Assembly: GCF_000374525.1 (NCBI RefSeq)
Contig: NZ_KB894574.1
Location: 372,001 to 436,000, forward strand
Direction of reading: 5' to 3'
DNA length: 64,000 nt
From: Amorphus coralli DSM 19760
GTDB lineage: Bacteria; Pseudomonadota; Alphaproteobacteria; Rhizobiales; Amorphaceae
Below are positions 1-9,256 of this stretch, piece by piece. The translations under genes were made by a program, and so were the position numbers. Under the pieces are notes generated by a model that saw only the letters and a list, made by a program, of their open reading frames with translations, searched no databases and had not been told where the DNA came from. Positions within the stretch are counted from its first letter, which is position 1, and each line of letters opens with the position of its first letter.

Positions 1-107
1 CTTCGGTCGCTTTACGCCGCCAAATCCCGTCGTCAGAACTGTTTCCAACCGCAGCGCGATTCGCTACGGTCTCGCCGACCCGGTATCGGCAGAGACCATC
101 CAAGCGC

Positions 108-326
108 ATGGCCAAAGAAGAAGTTTTGGAATTTCCTGGCACCGTTACGGAGCTTCTCCCCAACGCCACGTTTCGCGTCCAACTGGAAAACGACCACGAG
201 ATCATCGCCCACACGGCCGGCCGGATGCGCAAGAACCGCATTCGCGTGCTGGCCGGCGACAAGGTTCTGGTCGAGATGACGCCTTACGACCTTACCAAGG
301 GCCGGATCACCTACCGGTTCAAGTAA
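108..326 (+). CDS. infA: Translation initiation factor IF-1
   Basis: A 72-residue protein, the normal IF-1 length. It binds the ribosomal A site and assists IF-2 and IF-3 during initiation. The sequence shows the single S1-like OB fold expected of the family: it opens [11 protein letters not shown], carries the conserved [10 protein letters not shown] and [14 protein letters not shown] segments, and ends TYRFK. It leads a co-directional group with maf and yacG, an arrangement common in Hyphomicrobiales. The 107 bases before it belong to the window edge and show no gene I can support. Confidence 0.98.
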   Translation: MAKEEVLEFPGTVTELLPNATFRVQLENDHEIIAHTAGRMRKNRIRVLAGDKVLVEMTPYDLTKGRITYRFK

Positions 327-365
327 GACGCTCCGCCCCTCGGACCCCGGACCGATACCCGCATC

Positions 366-1040
366 ATGACTGACGGTCAGACCCTCGTTCTCGCCTCCGG
401 CTCGCCGCGGCGCCTCGCGCTTCTCGAGCAGATCGGCGTCGTGCCGGATCACCTCGCACCGTCCGACGTCGACGAGACGCCGGCCGAGGGAGAAAGTCCG
501 CACGCACTGGCGCAGCGCCTGGCGCGGATGAAGGCCGACGACGCCTACGAGCGCGCCCGCGCCGACAAGGAGGTCGGCACCGCCTACATCCTGGCCGCCG
601 ACACCGTCGTCGCAGTGGGACGCCGGGTGCTGCCGAAAGCGGAATCGCTGAGCGACGCCGAGGAGTGCCTCGACCTGCTCTCCGGGCGCGGCCACCGGGT
701 CTACACGGGCGTGACGCTGATCTCGCCGCGCGGCAAGCTGCGCCAGAAGACGGTGGAGACCCGGGTGCGCTTCAAGCGGCTGTCGCGCCAGGAAACCGAA
801 GCCTACCTCGCCTCCGGCGAATGGAAGGGCAAGGCCGGCGGCTACGCCATCCAGGGCATCGCGGCCGCCTTCGTCGCCAAGCTGGTCGGATCCTATTCCA
901 ATGTGGTTGGACTGCCGCTGTTCGAGACGGCGGCGCTGCTGACCGGCGAAGGCTACCCCGTTCTCGGCGGCTGGACGCCGGGCACGCGCGAGACCTCGGC
1001 GGCCCCCACGGAAATCGCATCGAAGGACGCCGCGGGGTGA
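366..1040 (+). CDS. maf: Maf-like nucleoside triphosphate pyrophosphatase
   Basis: 224 residues. The family hydrolyses non-canonical or selected nucleoside triphosphates to the monophosphate and was first linked to septum formation. The N-terminal phosphate loop LASGSPRR is present near residue 9, followed by the DVDETP segment and the AADTVVAVG motif around residue 80, all hallmarks of the fold. It starts 40 bases after infA and precedes yacG by about 30 bases, so all three are probably cotranscribed. The C-terminal tail after residue 205 is low-complexity and not conserved. Confidence 0.93.
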   Translation: MTDGQTLVLASGSPRRLALLEQIGVVPDHLAPSDVDETPAEGESPHALAQRLARMKADDAYERARADKEVGTAYILAADTVVAVGRRVLPKAESLSDAEECLDLLSGRGHRVYTGVTLISPRGKLRQKTVETRVRFKRLSRQETEAYLASGEWKGKAGGYAIQGIAAAFVAKLVGSYSNVVGLPLFETAALLTGEGYPVLGGWTPGTRETSAAPTEIASKDAAG

Positions 1041-1071
1041 ACAGTCTCCGCGCCGAGCGCGTTCGCCAGCC

Positions 1072-1314
1072 ATGAGATACCGGGAGAAACCCTTGAACCA
1101 GCCCAGGCCCGCCGGTGGCGGGGGCGGCCGGTCGTCCACGGGCGGCAAGGGCCGCAAGTGCCCCATCTGCAGCAAGCCGACGGTGCAGGACTATCGTCCC
1201 TTCTGCTCCAAGCGCTGCGCCGACATCGATCTCGGCAAGTGGCTCGGCGGCGGCTATTCCATTCCGGTCGTGGAAGAAGACGGCTCGGCCGGCGGCCCGC
1301 CGGAAGAGGACTGA
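1072..1314 (+). CDS. yacG: DNA gyrase inhibitor YacG
   Basis: 80 residues. YacG is a small zinc protein that binds gyrase and blocks its activity. The four zinc ligands are visible as CPIC (about residue 27) and FCSKRC (about residue 45), followed by the family signature [14 protein letters not shown] Gly-rich N-terminal stretch precedes the zinc knuckle. Codon 9 would also give a plausible internal start only if a non-ATG codon were used, so the ATG after the maf stop is kept. It follows maf closely and is likely in the infA-maf operon. Confidence 0.93.
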   Translation: MRYREKPLNQPRPAGGGGGRSSTGGKGRKCPICSKPTVQDYRPFCSKRCADIDLGKWLGGGYSIPVVEEDGSAGGPPEED

Positions 1315-1451
1315 CAGGGCCGCCCGCTGCACTCTGCGCGCCTGCCCCGGTTGACAGGCGAGCGGCCAGAGCCCATACAACGCCCCGTCAGTTTCATTCT
1401 GGGCGCGCGCGGAGCCCGTGCGCGCCTTTGTTGTTTGCCCAGGGTCATCCG

Positions 1452-1577
1452 ATGAAAATCAAGAACTCGCTCAAGGCCCTCCTCAAGCGCGACCGGAACA
1501 ACCGGCTCGTGCGCCGGAAGGGACGGGTCTTCATCATCAACAAGAAGGCTCCGCGCTACAAGGCGCGCCAGGGCTGA
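1452..1577 (+). CDS. rpmJ: 50S ribosomal protein L36, type B (Cys-free)
   Basis: 41 residues beginning [17 protein letters not shown] and ending FKARQG-like (here YKARQG). This is the zinc-independent (C-minus, YkgO-type) L36 common in alphaproteobacteria; no Cys or His zinc ligands are present. L36 sits in domain V of 23S rRNA in the large subunit. The gene is alone, with 137 bases before and about 200 after. The ATG is chosen because the protein then matches the family from residue 1; a longer in-frame extension upstream has no similarity. Confidence 0.93.
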   Translation: MKIKNSLKALLKRDRNNRLVRRKGRVFIINKKAPRYKARQG

Positions 1578-1748
1578 GCCCGCGCATCTGTACGCACAGC
1601 GCCCGCGGCCGAGCCGGCCCGACCTGTCGAGCGGAGACACATCCGCTTGCGCCGGGATCCAGGCTCCGCTGCCCGCCAGCCGCCGTCTTGCCAGCGTCCG
1701 CGACCGGACCCTCAACGCAACCGTGATGCGGCTGCGAACGCTCTCCCT

Positions 1749-1777
1749 TTGACGGGTTTGCGCCGCGGCGCCATATT
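1749..1777 (+). promoter_or_regulatory. Predicted promoter of the TPR-protein gene
   Basis: TTGACG at 1749-1754 and CATATT at 1772-1777 are separated by 17 bases, a good housekeeping-sigma match. Transcription would start at about 1784, the first base of the ATG of the next gene, implying a leaderless or nearly leaderless mRNA. Confidence 0.5.
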
Positions 1778-1783
1778 CCGGTG

Positions 1784-2452
1784 ATGACACGATCCATCCC
1801 GACGGTGCTGATCCTTGCTGGCGCGCTTGCGCTCGCCGCGCCCGCGTTCGCCCAGGATCTCGGCGAGCGCTTTCCCGGCCTCCTTCCGGAAGCCGGATCC
1901 CCCGACGACATCCCCCTTCCGCCCGGCCTTGAGGCGGAGGATGAAGCCGAGGCCGACATTGCGGACACGCCCGAGGCCCGCATGGATCGGCTGTTCGGAC
2001 GGCTGCGCGAGGCGCCGACCGAGCAGCGCGCCGCGGCCATCGCGCGCACCATCCAGCGCGAATTCCTGGATTCCGGCAGCCCGACCATCGCGCTCTTGAT
2101 GAAGCAGGCGGCCTCGGCCGTCGAAGCCAAACAGCTCCCCGTGGCCCTGGACCTTCTCGACGCGGTGGTGCGCCTGAAGCCCGACTATGCGGAGGGCTGG
2201 AACCGCCGGGCCACCGTTCACTTCATGCGGGAGGACTTCGGCCGGTCCATGGCCGACCTGGAACGCGCGCTCGCCATCGAGCCGCGCAACTGGGAAGCCA
2301 TCGGCGGGCTGGCCACCATCCTCAACGCCCTCGACCAGAAGGACGAGGCCCGCGAGGCCTGCGAGCAGGCGCTGGCCATCTACCCGCTCCAGCCGCGCAT
2401 CAAGGAGGCCTGCGACGATCTGGAGGCCGAGCGCGACGGCGAAGACATCTGA
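1784..2452 (+). CDS. Secreted tetratricopeptide repeat protein
   Basis: 222 residues with a Sec signal peptide (MTRSIPTVLILAGALALAAPAFA, cut after AFA) followed by an acidic linker and about three TPR units between residues 100 and 210 (for example AEGWNRRATVHFMREDFGRS). TPR proteins act as protein-interaction scaffolds; the specific partner in the periplasm is unknown. A GTG lies directly before the ATG at 1781, but the ATG is preferred. No convincing ribosome binding site is visible, consistent with the leaderless promoter placed just upstream. It converges on the RND permease gene. Confidence 0.8.
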   Translation: MTRSIPTVLILAGALALAAPAFAQDLGERFPGLLPEAGSPDDIPLPPGLEAEDEAEADIADTPEARMDRLFGRLREAPTEQRAAAIARTIQREFLDSGSPTIALLMKQAASAVEAKQLPVALDLLDAVVRLKPDYAEGWNRRATVHFMREDFGRSMADLERALAIEPRNWEAIGGLATILNALDQKDEAREACEQALAIYPLQPRIKEACDDLEAERDGEDI

Positions 2453-2500
2453 CAGACGGGGGACGCGCTGCCGCGCGCCAGCGCAGTCTTCAGGGGCAGC

Positions 2501-5500
2501 CTATTCTCCGGCGGTCAGCGCCACGTCGCGGTCCGTCCGGCGACGTCCGTCGATGGTGGCGAACAGCCGGCCGATGTCTCCGCCGATCCCGATCAGGGCG
2601 GGCACCAGAACCAGGACCAGCAGCGTTGCCGCGGCGATGCCGAACACCATGGTGATCGCCATGGGCAGCAGGAACTGGGCCTGCAGGCTCGTCTCGAACA
2701 ACAGCGGCGTCAGGCCGCCGATCGTCGTCAGCGACGTGAGCAGCACCGCCCGCAGCCGGTCGCAACCCGCCCCGATGGCCGCAGTCTCAAGCGCGTCGCC
2801 CTCGCGCAGCCGCTCGTCGAGACGGCTGACCAGGATGATGGAGTCGTTCACCAGGATGCCGGAAAGGCCCAGAAGACCGATGAGGCTCATGATGGTGAGA
2901 TTGAAGCCGAGGATCAGGTGGCCGAGCACGGCGCCGACGATGCCGAACGGAATGATGGCCATCACCGCCAGCGGCCGCCAGTAGGAACCGAACACCCAGG
3001 CCAGCACGATGTAGATCACGACCAGCGCTATGACGGTGCCAAGCTTGAGATCGGCGAAGGAGTCGCGCCGTTCTTCGTCGCGCCCCGAGAAGGAAAAATC
3101 GATGCCGTGCTTCGCAGCGATCTGCGGCATGATGTCAGCACGCAGAAGCTCGGTGATGGCCGTGGAGGTGTTCACGTCCGGATCCACGTCCGCCGTAACC
3201 GACACCGTCGTCCGGCCGTCGCGTCGCAGGATGACGGAGAACGCGTCGCGCTCCTCCAGCGTCACGACTTCGGAGAGAGGCACGAAGGACCCGGTTGCGC
3301 TCCTGAGCCACATGTCGCGCAACGCCGCGTCGCCGGACCCGTCATCGGCGAGCTTGACGCGGACCTTCACCTCTTCATCGCCCACCGGTATGCGACGGGC
3401 TATGGCGCCTTCGAAGGCGTTGGAGACCTGGGTGGCCACGCTGTCCAGCGTGAATCCCAGCGCCGCTCCCCGTGGCGTCAGGCGCATGGCGAGTTCCGGC
3501 TTGCCGTAGGGCAGATCGTCGGAAACGGCGCTGACGCCGGGAATGGTTTCCAGTTCGGCGATGACGTCCTGGGCCGCGTCCTTCAGCAGGACCGGGTCGG
3601 CGCCCTGAAGACGCACGTCCAGGTCGCGTCCCGGCGGGCCGCCCCGGCGCTCGTTGATGGCGAAAGACTTGAGACCCGGAATGTCGGGCACCGCGTTTCG
3701 CCACGCGCGCACCACTTCGGGTGTCCGCACGCTGCGCGCTTCCGAGGCGGTGAGCTGGACGTCGATCTCGGCGAGGTTGTCGCCCTTGTTCTGTCCGGAC
3801 ACGCCCAGTGTCGTGGAAATGGAGCGCAGCAACGGCTCGCTGCCGCCGGACAACTGCTGCTCGGCAAGCTCCAGCGCCCCCTCGATGCTCTGCACGGCCG
3901 CGATCAGTTCGTCTTCCGGCGTTCCCGCGTTGACCTCGACGGTGGCGCGCAGGCTCTCCGCCTCCGGCGAGGGGAAGAAGACGAAGCCGATCCGCCCGCC
4001 CGCGATCAACCCGAAACCCACAATCAGCAGCGCCGACAGCGCCACGGCGAGCGTGGTGTAGCGCCAGGCGTAGGTCAGGCGCACGAAGCGGCGGAAGAGG
4101 CCGTCGCGAAAGGCCGCGAACCCGCGATCGAACCAGGGGCGGAAGCCGCCCCGCGTGCGCCCCTCGGACTTGCGCCGGCTGGCCGCCAGCCGGGTGCGGA
4201 GCAGCCCGAGCTCGACGAGGCCGGCAAGAACGAACGCCAGCGCGGAAACCGCGAGGATGCTGGCGACGGGGCCGATGGCGGCGCGGGTCGCTCCGAGTGC
4301 CGACACCAGGCCGGCCAGCGCGCCCTCCCCGGTCGCCCCCGCCGCCGGCGCGACGACGACCAGAAGCGCTCCGATCGCGATGGCCACCACCATCTGCCGC
4401 ACCAGCGACCAGCGCGGCTCTCCGGTGCCTCCACCGGAGTGGGCCAGGTGCGCCGGCAGGACCAGAAAACACTCCACCAGCGAGGCGAACAGAACCGAGA
4501 TGGTGACCAGCGGCAGGACCTCGATCATCTGGCCCATGACGCCGGTCATCAGGAACAACGGCGCAAACGCGGCGATGGTCGTCAGGCTGGCTGCGAAGAC
4601 CGGCACCATCATCTGACGGGCGCCCCGTTCCGCCGCCAGTGCGGGCGGGTCCCCCGCCTCCTCGCGCGTCGCCGTCTGCTCCCCCACGACGATGGCGTCG
4701 TCGACGATGATGCCCAGCATCATGATCAGGGCGAACAGGCTCATCATGTTAATGGTCTGGCCGGTGGCGAACATGATCGCCAGCGTTGCCGCCATGGAGA
4801 TCGGAATGCCGAGCGCCACCCAGGCGGCGATGCGCGCATTGAGAAAGACGAACAGGACCCCGAGCACCAGCAGCAGCCCCTGCCAGCCGTTGCGCACGAG
4901 CAAGTTGATCCGGTCCCAAAGGAAACTCGCCTGGTTCCGCGTCTCGTAGATCTGAACCGTCGGCGGCAGCTTGGCGCGCGCCTCGGCGAGGTAGTCCTTC
5001 ACGATCTGGTCGGTTTCGAGTGCATCCGCGGTGACACTGCGCTCCACCGATATGGCGATTGCCGGGTTTCCGTCGTGGATCCCGCGCTGGGCATCGTCAT
5101 CGAAGGCAGCCTCGACCGACGCGATGTCGCCGAGAAGGATCCGCTCGCCGCTCGAGAAGGTTTTCACCTCGATCCCGGACAAGGTCTCCGGCGTTTCCCC
5201 CGGCGCCAGGGCACGGACCTGCTTCTCCACCGTGCCGGAAACCGTGCCCGTCGGCCGGTCGAGCGTGTTGCTGGCGACGGCCTGGGCGATCTCCTCGATG
5301 CTCGTGCCGAGGCGCACAAGGGTGGATTCGGCAACGGCGACCTCGATCTCCTGGTCGCGCATGCCGCTGAACCCGACCTTGTCGATGCCCCGGTCGAGAA
5401 GGTCGTCACGGATCTGCTTGGCAAAGATCTGCAGCGCGGCCTCTTCGAACGGACCGGTCAGGATGAGCCGCGAGACGACATCGTGATGGCGCGTGGAGCT

Positions 5501-5902
5501 GATCGTCGGCTCTTCGCTGGCCTCCGGCAGCGTGGTGATCTGATCGAGTTCCTGTTCGACGTCGGCCACCGCCTTCTGCATGTCGGTGGCCGCGTCATAT
5601 TCGATGATCGTCGTCCCGGAGCCCTCCCGGGCATAGGAGGTCACCGCGTCGACACCGTCGAGAAAGCGGACGGCCGGCTCGATCGCGTCGAGGATGTTGG
5701 CGGCCACGTCGTCGGCGCTGGCGCCCGACCAGGTCGTGGTGATGGTGATCACCTTTTCCTCGACCGTCGGAAAGAACTGCGTGTTGATGCGGGCCAGCGA
5801 CACGACGCCGGCAATGAGCATCAGCGCCATGAGGAGATTGGCGGCGTTGGGGTGGCGGACAAACAGGCCGATGAGGCCGCCGCCGCGGCGCGGGCTGGTC
5901 AT
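2501..5902 (-). CDS. RND efflux transporter permease with extra central helices
   Basis: 1133 residues, about 90 longer than typical AcrB/MexB-family pumps. It is an inner-membrane proton-driven exporter. Visible are TM1 (residues 15-36), the proton-relay Asp pair in GIIVDDAIVVGE (401-402), and the C-terminal TM block with GILVNDSIILVSRLDE. Between TM6 and TM7, where relatives have a short cytoplasmic loop, residues about 488-585 hold two or three additional hydrophobic segments and a basic RRKSEGRTR stretch. The gene overlaps the upstream adaptor gene by ATGA. The substrate is not predictable; no outer-membrane channel or regulator is adjacent. Confidence 0.93.
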   Translation of the reverse strand: MTSPRRGGGLIGLFVRHPNAANLLMALMLIAGVVSLARINTQFFPTVEEKVITITTTWSGASADDVAANILDAIEPAVRFLDGVDAVTSYAREGSGTTIIEYDAATDMQKAVADVEQELDQITTLPEASEEPTISSTRHHDVVSRLILTGPFEEAALQIFAKQIRDDLLDRGIDKVGFSGMRDQEIEVAVAESTLVRLGTSIEEIAQAVASNTLDRPTGTVSGTVEKQVRALAPGETPETLSGIEVKTFSSGERILLGDIASVEAAFDDDAQRGIHDGNPAIAISVERSVTADALETDQIVKDYLAEARAKLPPTVQIYETRNQASFLWDRINLLVRNGWQGLLLVLGVLFVFLNARIAAWVALGIPISMAATLAIMFATGQTINMMSLFALIMMLGIIVDDAIVVGEQTATREEAGDPPALAAERGARQMMVPVFAASLTTIAAFAPLFLMTGVMGQMIEVLPLVTISVLFASLVECFLVLPAHLAHSGGGTGEPRWSLVRQMVVAIAIGALLVVVAPAAGATGEGALAGLVSALGATRAAIGPVASILAVSALAFVLAGLVELGLLRTRLAASRRKSEGRTRGGFRPWFDRGFAAFRDGLFRRFVRLTYAWRYTTLAVALSALLIVGFGLIAGGRIGFVFFPSPEAESLRATVEVNAGTPEDELIAAVQSIEGALELAEQQLSGGSEPLLRSISTTLGVSGQNKGDNLAEIDVQLTASEARSVRTPEVVRAWRNAVPDIPGLKSFAINERRGGPPGRDLDVRLQGADPVLLKDAAQDVIAELETIPGVSAVSDDLPYGKPELAMRLTPRGAALGFTLDSVATQVSNAFEGAIARRIPVGDEEVKVRVKLADDGSGDAALRDMWLRSATGSFVPLSEVVTLEERDAFSVILRRDGRTTVSVTADVDPDVNTSTAITELLRADIMPQIAAKHGIDFSFSGRDEERRDSFADLKLGTVIALVVIYIVLAWVFGSYWRPLAVMAIIPFGIVGAVLGHLILGFNLTIMSLIGLLGLSGILVNDSIILVSRLDERLREGDALETAAIGAGCDRLRAVLLTSLTTIGGLTPLLFETSLQAQFLLPMAITMVFGIAAATLLVLVLVPALIGIGGDIGRLFATIDGRRRTDRDVALTAGE

Positions 5903-7212
5903 CGCTGGACCGTTCCCGCCGCCCGCACGGCCGTCGCCGGCTCGGCGGCCGGCGGCGTAAGGGTCTCGTTGACAAGAAGGCCGTCGCCGGCTTCCGCTAT
6001 GCGGGTGAGCAGCACGTGGTCACCCGGCGCCACCTCGCCCGCCACGATCACGGTGTCGCCATCCTGGGCGAGCACGGCGACGGTGCGGCGTTCCAGCCGG
6101 CTGTCGCGCACCACGAAGACGTGGTCGCGGTCGTAGACCGAGGCCGCCGCGATCCGGATGGAATCGGCGAACACCCGTCCGGGAAGCCGCACTTCCACGA
6201 ACGCCCCGGGACGCGGCAGAGCCTTTTCTTGGCTCTCGTCCAACCTGGCATAGACCTGGATCCCGCCTCGCGCCGACGAGATCTCCGCCCCGACGCGCTC
6301 CACCGTCGCCGTGTAGCGGCGCGGCGTGTCACCGATACGCCAGATCACCTCGATCGGCGTGCCTTCCAGCGAGCCGCCATCGTTGACGAGAACCCCGTAC
6401 TGGCGGTCGGAGAGGGTGAATTCGACATCCACCGCATCCAACCTGTCGAGGGTCACGGCCACGTCGTTCTCTCCGATGAGCCGGCCCACCTCCACTGTCT
6501 CGTTCACGACCACGGCATCGAACGGCGCCTTGAGCGCGGTGTCGGCGAGATCGCGCTCGGCGTTGCGCACCCGCCAGCGCAGCCGCTCGATCGCGGCCGT
6601 CTGCTGTTTGATGCCCGCCTCTTCGATGGCGATCTCGTTGACAAGCTGGCTGATCGACTGGCGGCGCTGGCTGACCACCAGGCTGCGCTCGTCCACCGAC
6701 TGTTCCGTTCCGGCCTGCCGGGTGACGAGGGTACGGCCGCGCTCCAGGTCGCGCTCGGCGAGGTCCAGCTGGGTGCGCACCTCCGCGAGACTTTCGGTCT
6801 TGAGCGCGACGCGGGACCGGGCTGCCGTGAGCTCGGCCTCGGCCTCGGCAAGGTTCGCCTTCGCCTCGACCAGAGCCCCCTCATAGGAAAAGGCATCGAT
6901 CGCCAGCAGGTCGTCGCCGGCGGCAACGGTGGCGCCCGCCTTGAGGCCGGGAGCAACCTCCATGATCTCGCCGTCGACCAGCGCGCGCAGTTCGACCCGC
7001 GCGGCGGATACCACTTCGCCATAGACGGAGACGGTGGGGCTGTGGGCGCCCCGCTCCGGCTCGACGGTCTCCACCGAGTAGGCGGTTTCCGTCGGTGGGC
7101 GGCGCTGCATTTCGGGCTTCGAGCCGACGAGCCACTGGGTAAACGCCACCGCGCCGACCAGCACCAGCACCGGCAGGACGGCCCGAGCCGTCAGCCCGAG
7201 TGCCGACCGCAC
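5899..7212 (-). CDS. RND efflux periplasmic adaptor (membrane fusion protein)
   Basis: About 437 residues from a GTG start, or 451 from a TTG start at 7254; no in-frame ATG exists. It joins the inner-membrane RND pump to an outer-membrane channel. After one N-terminal membrane anchor (VLPVLVLVGAVAFTQWLVG) there is a biotinyl-lipoyl-like half (ALVDGEIMEVAPGLKAGATV), an alpha-helical hairpin rich in Glu/Arg heptads, the second lipoyl half (ALKAPFDAVVVNETVEVG) and beta-barrel domains. A GAGG motif lies just before the GTG, which also places the start right before the anchor. The stop overlaps the permease start by four bases, so the two are translationally coupled. Confidence 0.88.
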   Translation of the reverse strand: MRSALGLTARAVLPVLVLVGAVAFTQWLVGSKPEMQRRPPTETAYSVETVEPERGAHSPTVSVYGEVVSAARVELRALVDGEIMEVAPGLKAGATVAAGDDLLAIDAFSYEGALVEAKANLAEAEAELTAARSRVALKTESLAEVRTQLDLAERDLERGRTLVTRQAGTEQSVDERSLVVSQRRQSISQLVNEIAIEEAGIKQQTAAIERLRWRVRNAERDLADTALKAPFDAVVVNETVEVGRLIGENDVAVTLDRLDAVDVEFTLSDRQYGVLVNDGGSLEGTPIEVIWRIGDTPRRYTATVERVGAEISSARGGIQVYARLDESQEKALPRPGAFVEVRLPGRVFADSIRIAAASVYDRDHVFVVRDSRLERRTVAVLAQDGDTVIVAGEVAPGDHVLLTRIAEAGDGLLVNETLTPPAAEPATAVRAAGTVQR

Positions 7213-7325
7213 GCGGCCTCTTTCGGAGCGATCATGTTGCGTCAATAGGGTCAAGCCTCGTCGGCCGGCCGCGCCCCCATCGGCGCGGACCGCAATGAAA
7301 CTGGAACGTATCCCGTTTCTAAACC

Positions 7326-8318
7326 CTACGCGTCGGCTTCAAAATCAGATGGATCAAACCGGTAGGTGGAGCTGCAGAACTCGCAGGTCACCACGATCTC
7401 GCCATTCTCGATCATCTCGCGGCGCTCGTCGTCGCCGAACTGACGCACGATGCCCTCGACCCGCTCGCGCGAGCACGAGCAGATTTCCTCGACCGCAACC
7501 GGGTCGAAGACCCGCACGTCGCGCTCGTGGAAGAGGCGCAGCAACAGCCGGGGCGGCGCCACGTCCGGATCGATGAGCTCGACGTCTTCCAGTGTGCCGA
7601 CCCGCGCCAGCGCCTCCACCCAGGCATCGTCGTCATCGACCGGCATGGCGGCCGATGCGGCGGGGGCGTCGCCGGGGTCGAGATCGCGGTGTCGGATGCG
7701 GTCCTCCGATTCCGGCAGGAACTGCACGAGCACGCCGCCGGCGCGCCAGCTCTGGCGGGGGGCCTCGCCCTCCTGCCGGTCGAACACCTCGGCAACAGCG
7801 AGACGCACCGTCGTCGGGATCTGCTCGGACTGCTCGAAATAGGCGTGGGCGACCTCTTCCAGGCTGTCGCCGTCGAGCGGCACCACGCCCTGGTAGCGGC
7901 GCATGTGGCCGCCCGGATCGATGGTCAGCGCCAGGTGACCCGTTCCGACCAGGTCGCGGAAGCCGAGCGTGCCCGCCTCGGCGCGCGCAGCGATGGCGGC
8001 TTCGTCGAACCGCGCATAGGCCCGCACCCGCTCCGGTGAGCGAAAGTCGACGACGAGAAGGTTGATCGGCCCGTCGCTCTGGATCTGGGTGATGAAGCGG
8101 CCTTCGAACTTCAGCGCACTGCCGAGAAGAACGGTGAGCACCAGCGCCTCGCCGAGCAGGCGCGCGACAGTGTCCGGATAGCCGTGGCGGGACAGAACCG
8201 TGTCCACCACAGGCCCCAGATGAGCCACGCGCCCGCGCACGTCGAGCGCATTCACCGAAAAGGGCAGGACGAGATCGTCCGACGGAAGCCTCAGGGCATC
8301 CGCTCCGACTTCGCTCAT
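7326..8318 (-). CDS. hslO: Redox-regulated chaperone Hsp33
   Basis: 330 residues. Hsp33 is a cytoplasmic holdase activated by disulfide formation. The C-terminal zinc centre is intact as CSC (about residue 270) and CEFC (about residue 305), the CxC/CxxC pair that senses oxidation. The start at 8318 is chosen because its ATG overlaps the argF stop as ATGA; a longer reading from 8348 lacks this. It is the last gene of an argD-argF-hslO operon, an order conserved in Hyphomicrobiales that ties protein quality control to arginine genes for reasons not evident here. Confidence 0.95.
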   Translation of the reverse strand: MSEVGADALRLPSDDLVLPFSVNALDVRGRVAHLGPVVDTVLSRHGYPDTVARLLGEALVLTVLLGSALKFEGRFITQIQSDGPINLLVVDFRSPERVRAYARFDEAAIAARAEAGTLGFRDLVGTGHLALTIDPGGHMRRYQGVVPLDGDSLEEVAHAYFEQSEQIPTTVRLAVAEVFDRQEGEAPRQSWRAGGVLVQFLPESEDRIRHRDLDPGDAPAASAAMPVDDDDAWVEALARVGTLEDVELIDPDVAPPRLLLRLFHERDVRVFDPVAVEEICSCSRERVEGIVRQFGDDERREMIENGEIVVTCEFCSSTYRFDPSDFEADA

Positions 8319-9256
8319 TCCGCCGCTGCTTGCTCCGCCAAACACCATGCCAGAATTCCTTTCTGCGCATGTAGGCGATTTTCCGCCTCGTCAAAGACCA
8401 CCGACTGCGGTCCGTCGATCACGCTTTCCGTGACCTCCTCGCCGCGGTGGGCCGGCAGGCAGTGCATGAAGATCGCCTCGGGCGCGGCCGCGGCCATCAG
8501 CCGGTCGTTGACCTGGTACGGCTTCAGCAGGTTGTGCCGGCGCTCGCGTTCGCGGTCACCCATGGACATCCAGGTGTCGGTGACCACGCAGTCGACGCCG
8601 TCGACCGCCTCGAACGGATCTTCCGTCCACACCACGTTGGCCCCGGCCGCACGCGCCTTCTCGACGTTGCTGTCGCTGGGCGCGAGCTGCTTGGGCGTCG
8701 CGATGCGCAGCTCGAAGGCGAAGCGCTCCGCCGCCTGGACCCAGGACGCCAGCACGTTGTTGGCGTCGCCCGTCCACGCCACCTTGCGGCCCTTGATGGG
8801 GCCGCGATGCTCCTCGAAGGTCAGCACGTCCGCCATGATCTGGCAGGGATGCGACACCTTGGTGAGCCCGTTGATCACCGGAACGGTGGCGAACTCGGCG
8901 AACTCGATCAGCGCGTCGTGATCGAGAATCCGGATCATCACCGCGTCCACGTAGCGCGACAGCACCCGCGCCGTGTCGGCGATGGTCTCGCCGCGGCCGA
9001 GCTGCATTTCCGCACCCGTCAGCATCAGCGTTTCGCCGCCCAGCTCGCGCATGCCCACGTCGAAGGAGACGCGAGTCCGGGTCGAGGGACGCTCGAACAC
9101 CATCGCCAGCACGCGGCCGGCCAGCGGACCATGGCCCCGGCGCGCGCCATCGCGGGTCTCCTTGAGTACCCGGCTGTGGTCAATGATGCCCCGCAACACG
9201 TCCGTGGACAGGACGTCGAGGTCGAGAAAGTGCCTGATCGTAGTCGTCGTTGTCAT
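8315..9256 (-). CDS. argF: Ornithine carbamoyltransferase
   Basis: 313 residues. It makes citrulline from ornithine and carbamoyl phosphate in arginine synthesis. The carbamoyl-phosphate motif STRTR (in [11 protein letters not shown], about residue 55), the HPCQIMAD motif (about residue 131) and the ornithine-side [10 protein letters not shown] (about residue 266) are all intact. The length is normal. Its start overlaps the argD stop and its stop overlaps the hslO start, both as ATGA, so the three genes are translationally coupled and presumably share the promoter in front of argD. Confidence 0.97.
   Translation of the reverse strand: MTTTTTIRHFLDLDVLSTDVLRGIIDHSRVLKETRDGARRGHGPLAGRVLAMVFERPSTRTRVSFDVGMRELGGETLMLTGAEMQLGRGETIADTARVLSRYVDAVMIRILDHDALIEFAEFATVPVINGLTKVSHPCQIMADVLTFEEHRGPIKGRKVAWTGDANNVLASWVQAAERFAFELRIATPKQLAPSDSNVEKARAAGANVVWTEDPFEAVDGVDCVVTDTWMSMGDRERERRHNLLKPYQVNDRLMAAAAPEAIFMHCLPAHRGEEVTESVIDGPQSVVFDEAENRLHAQKGILAWCLAEQAAAE

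Noticed and set aside
2918-6136. A 1072-codon open frame on the plus strand
   Set aside because: It lies antisense to the RND permease and adaptor genes; its composition (Arg, Gly, His, Asp-rich, no hydrophobic helices or motifs) is that of a GC-rich shadow frame.
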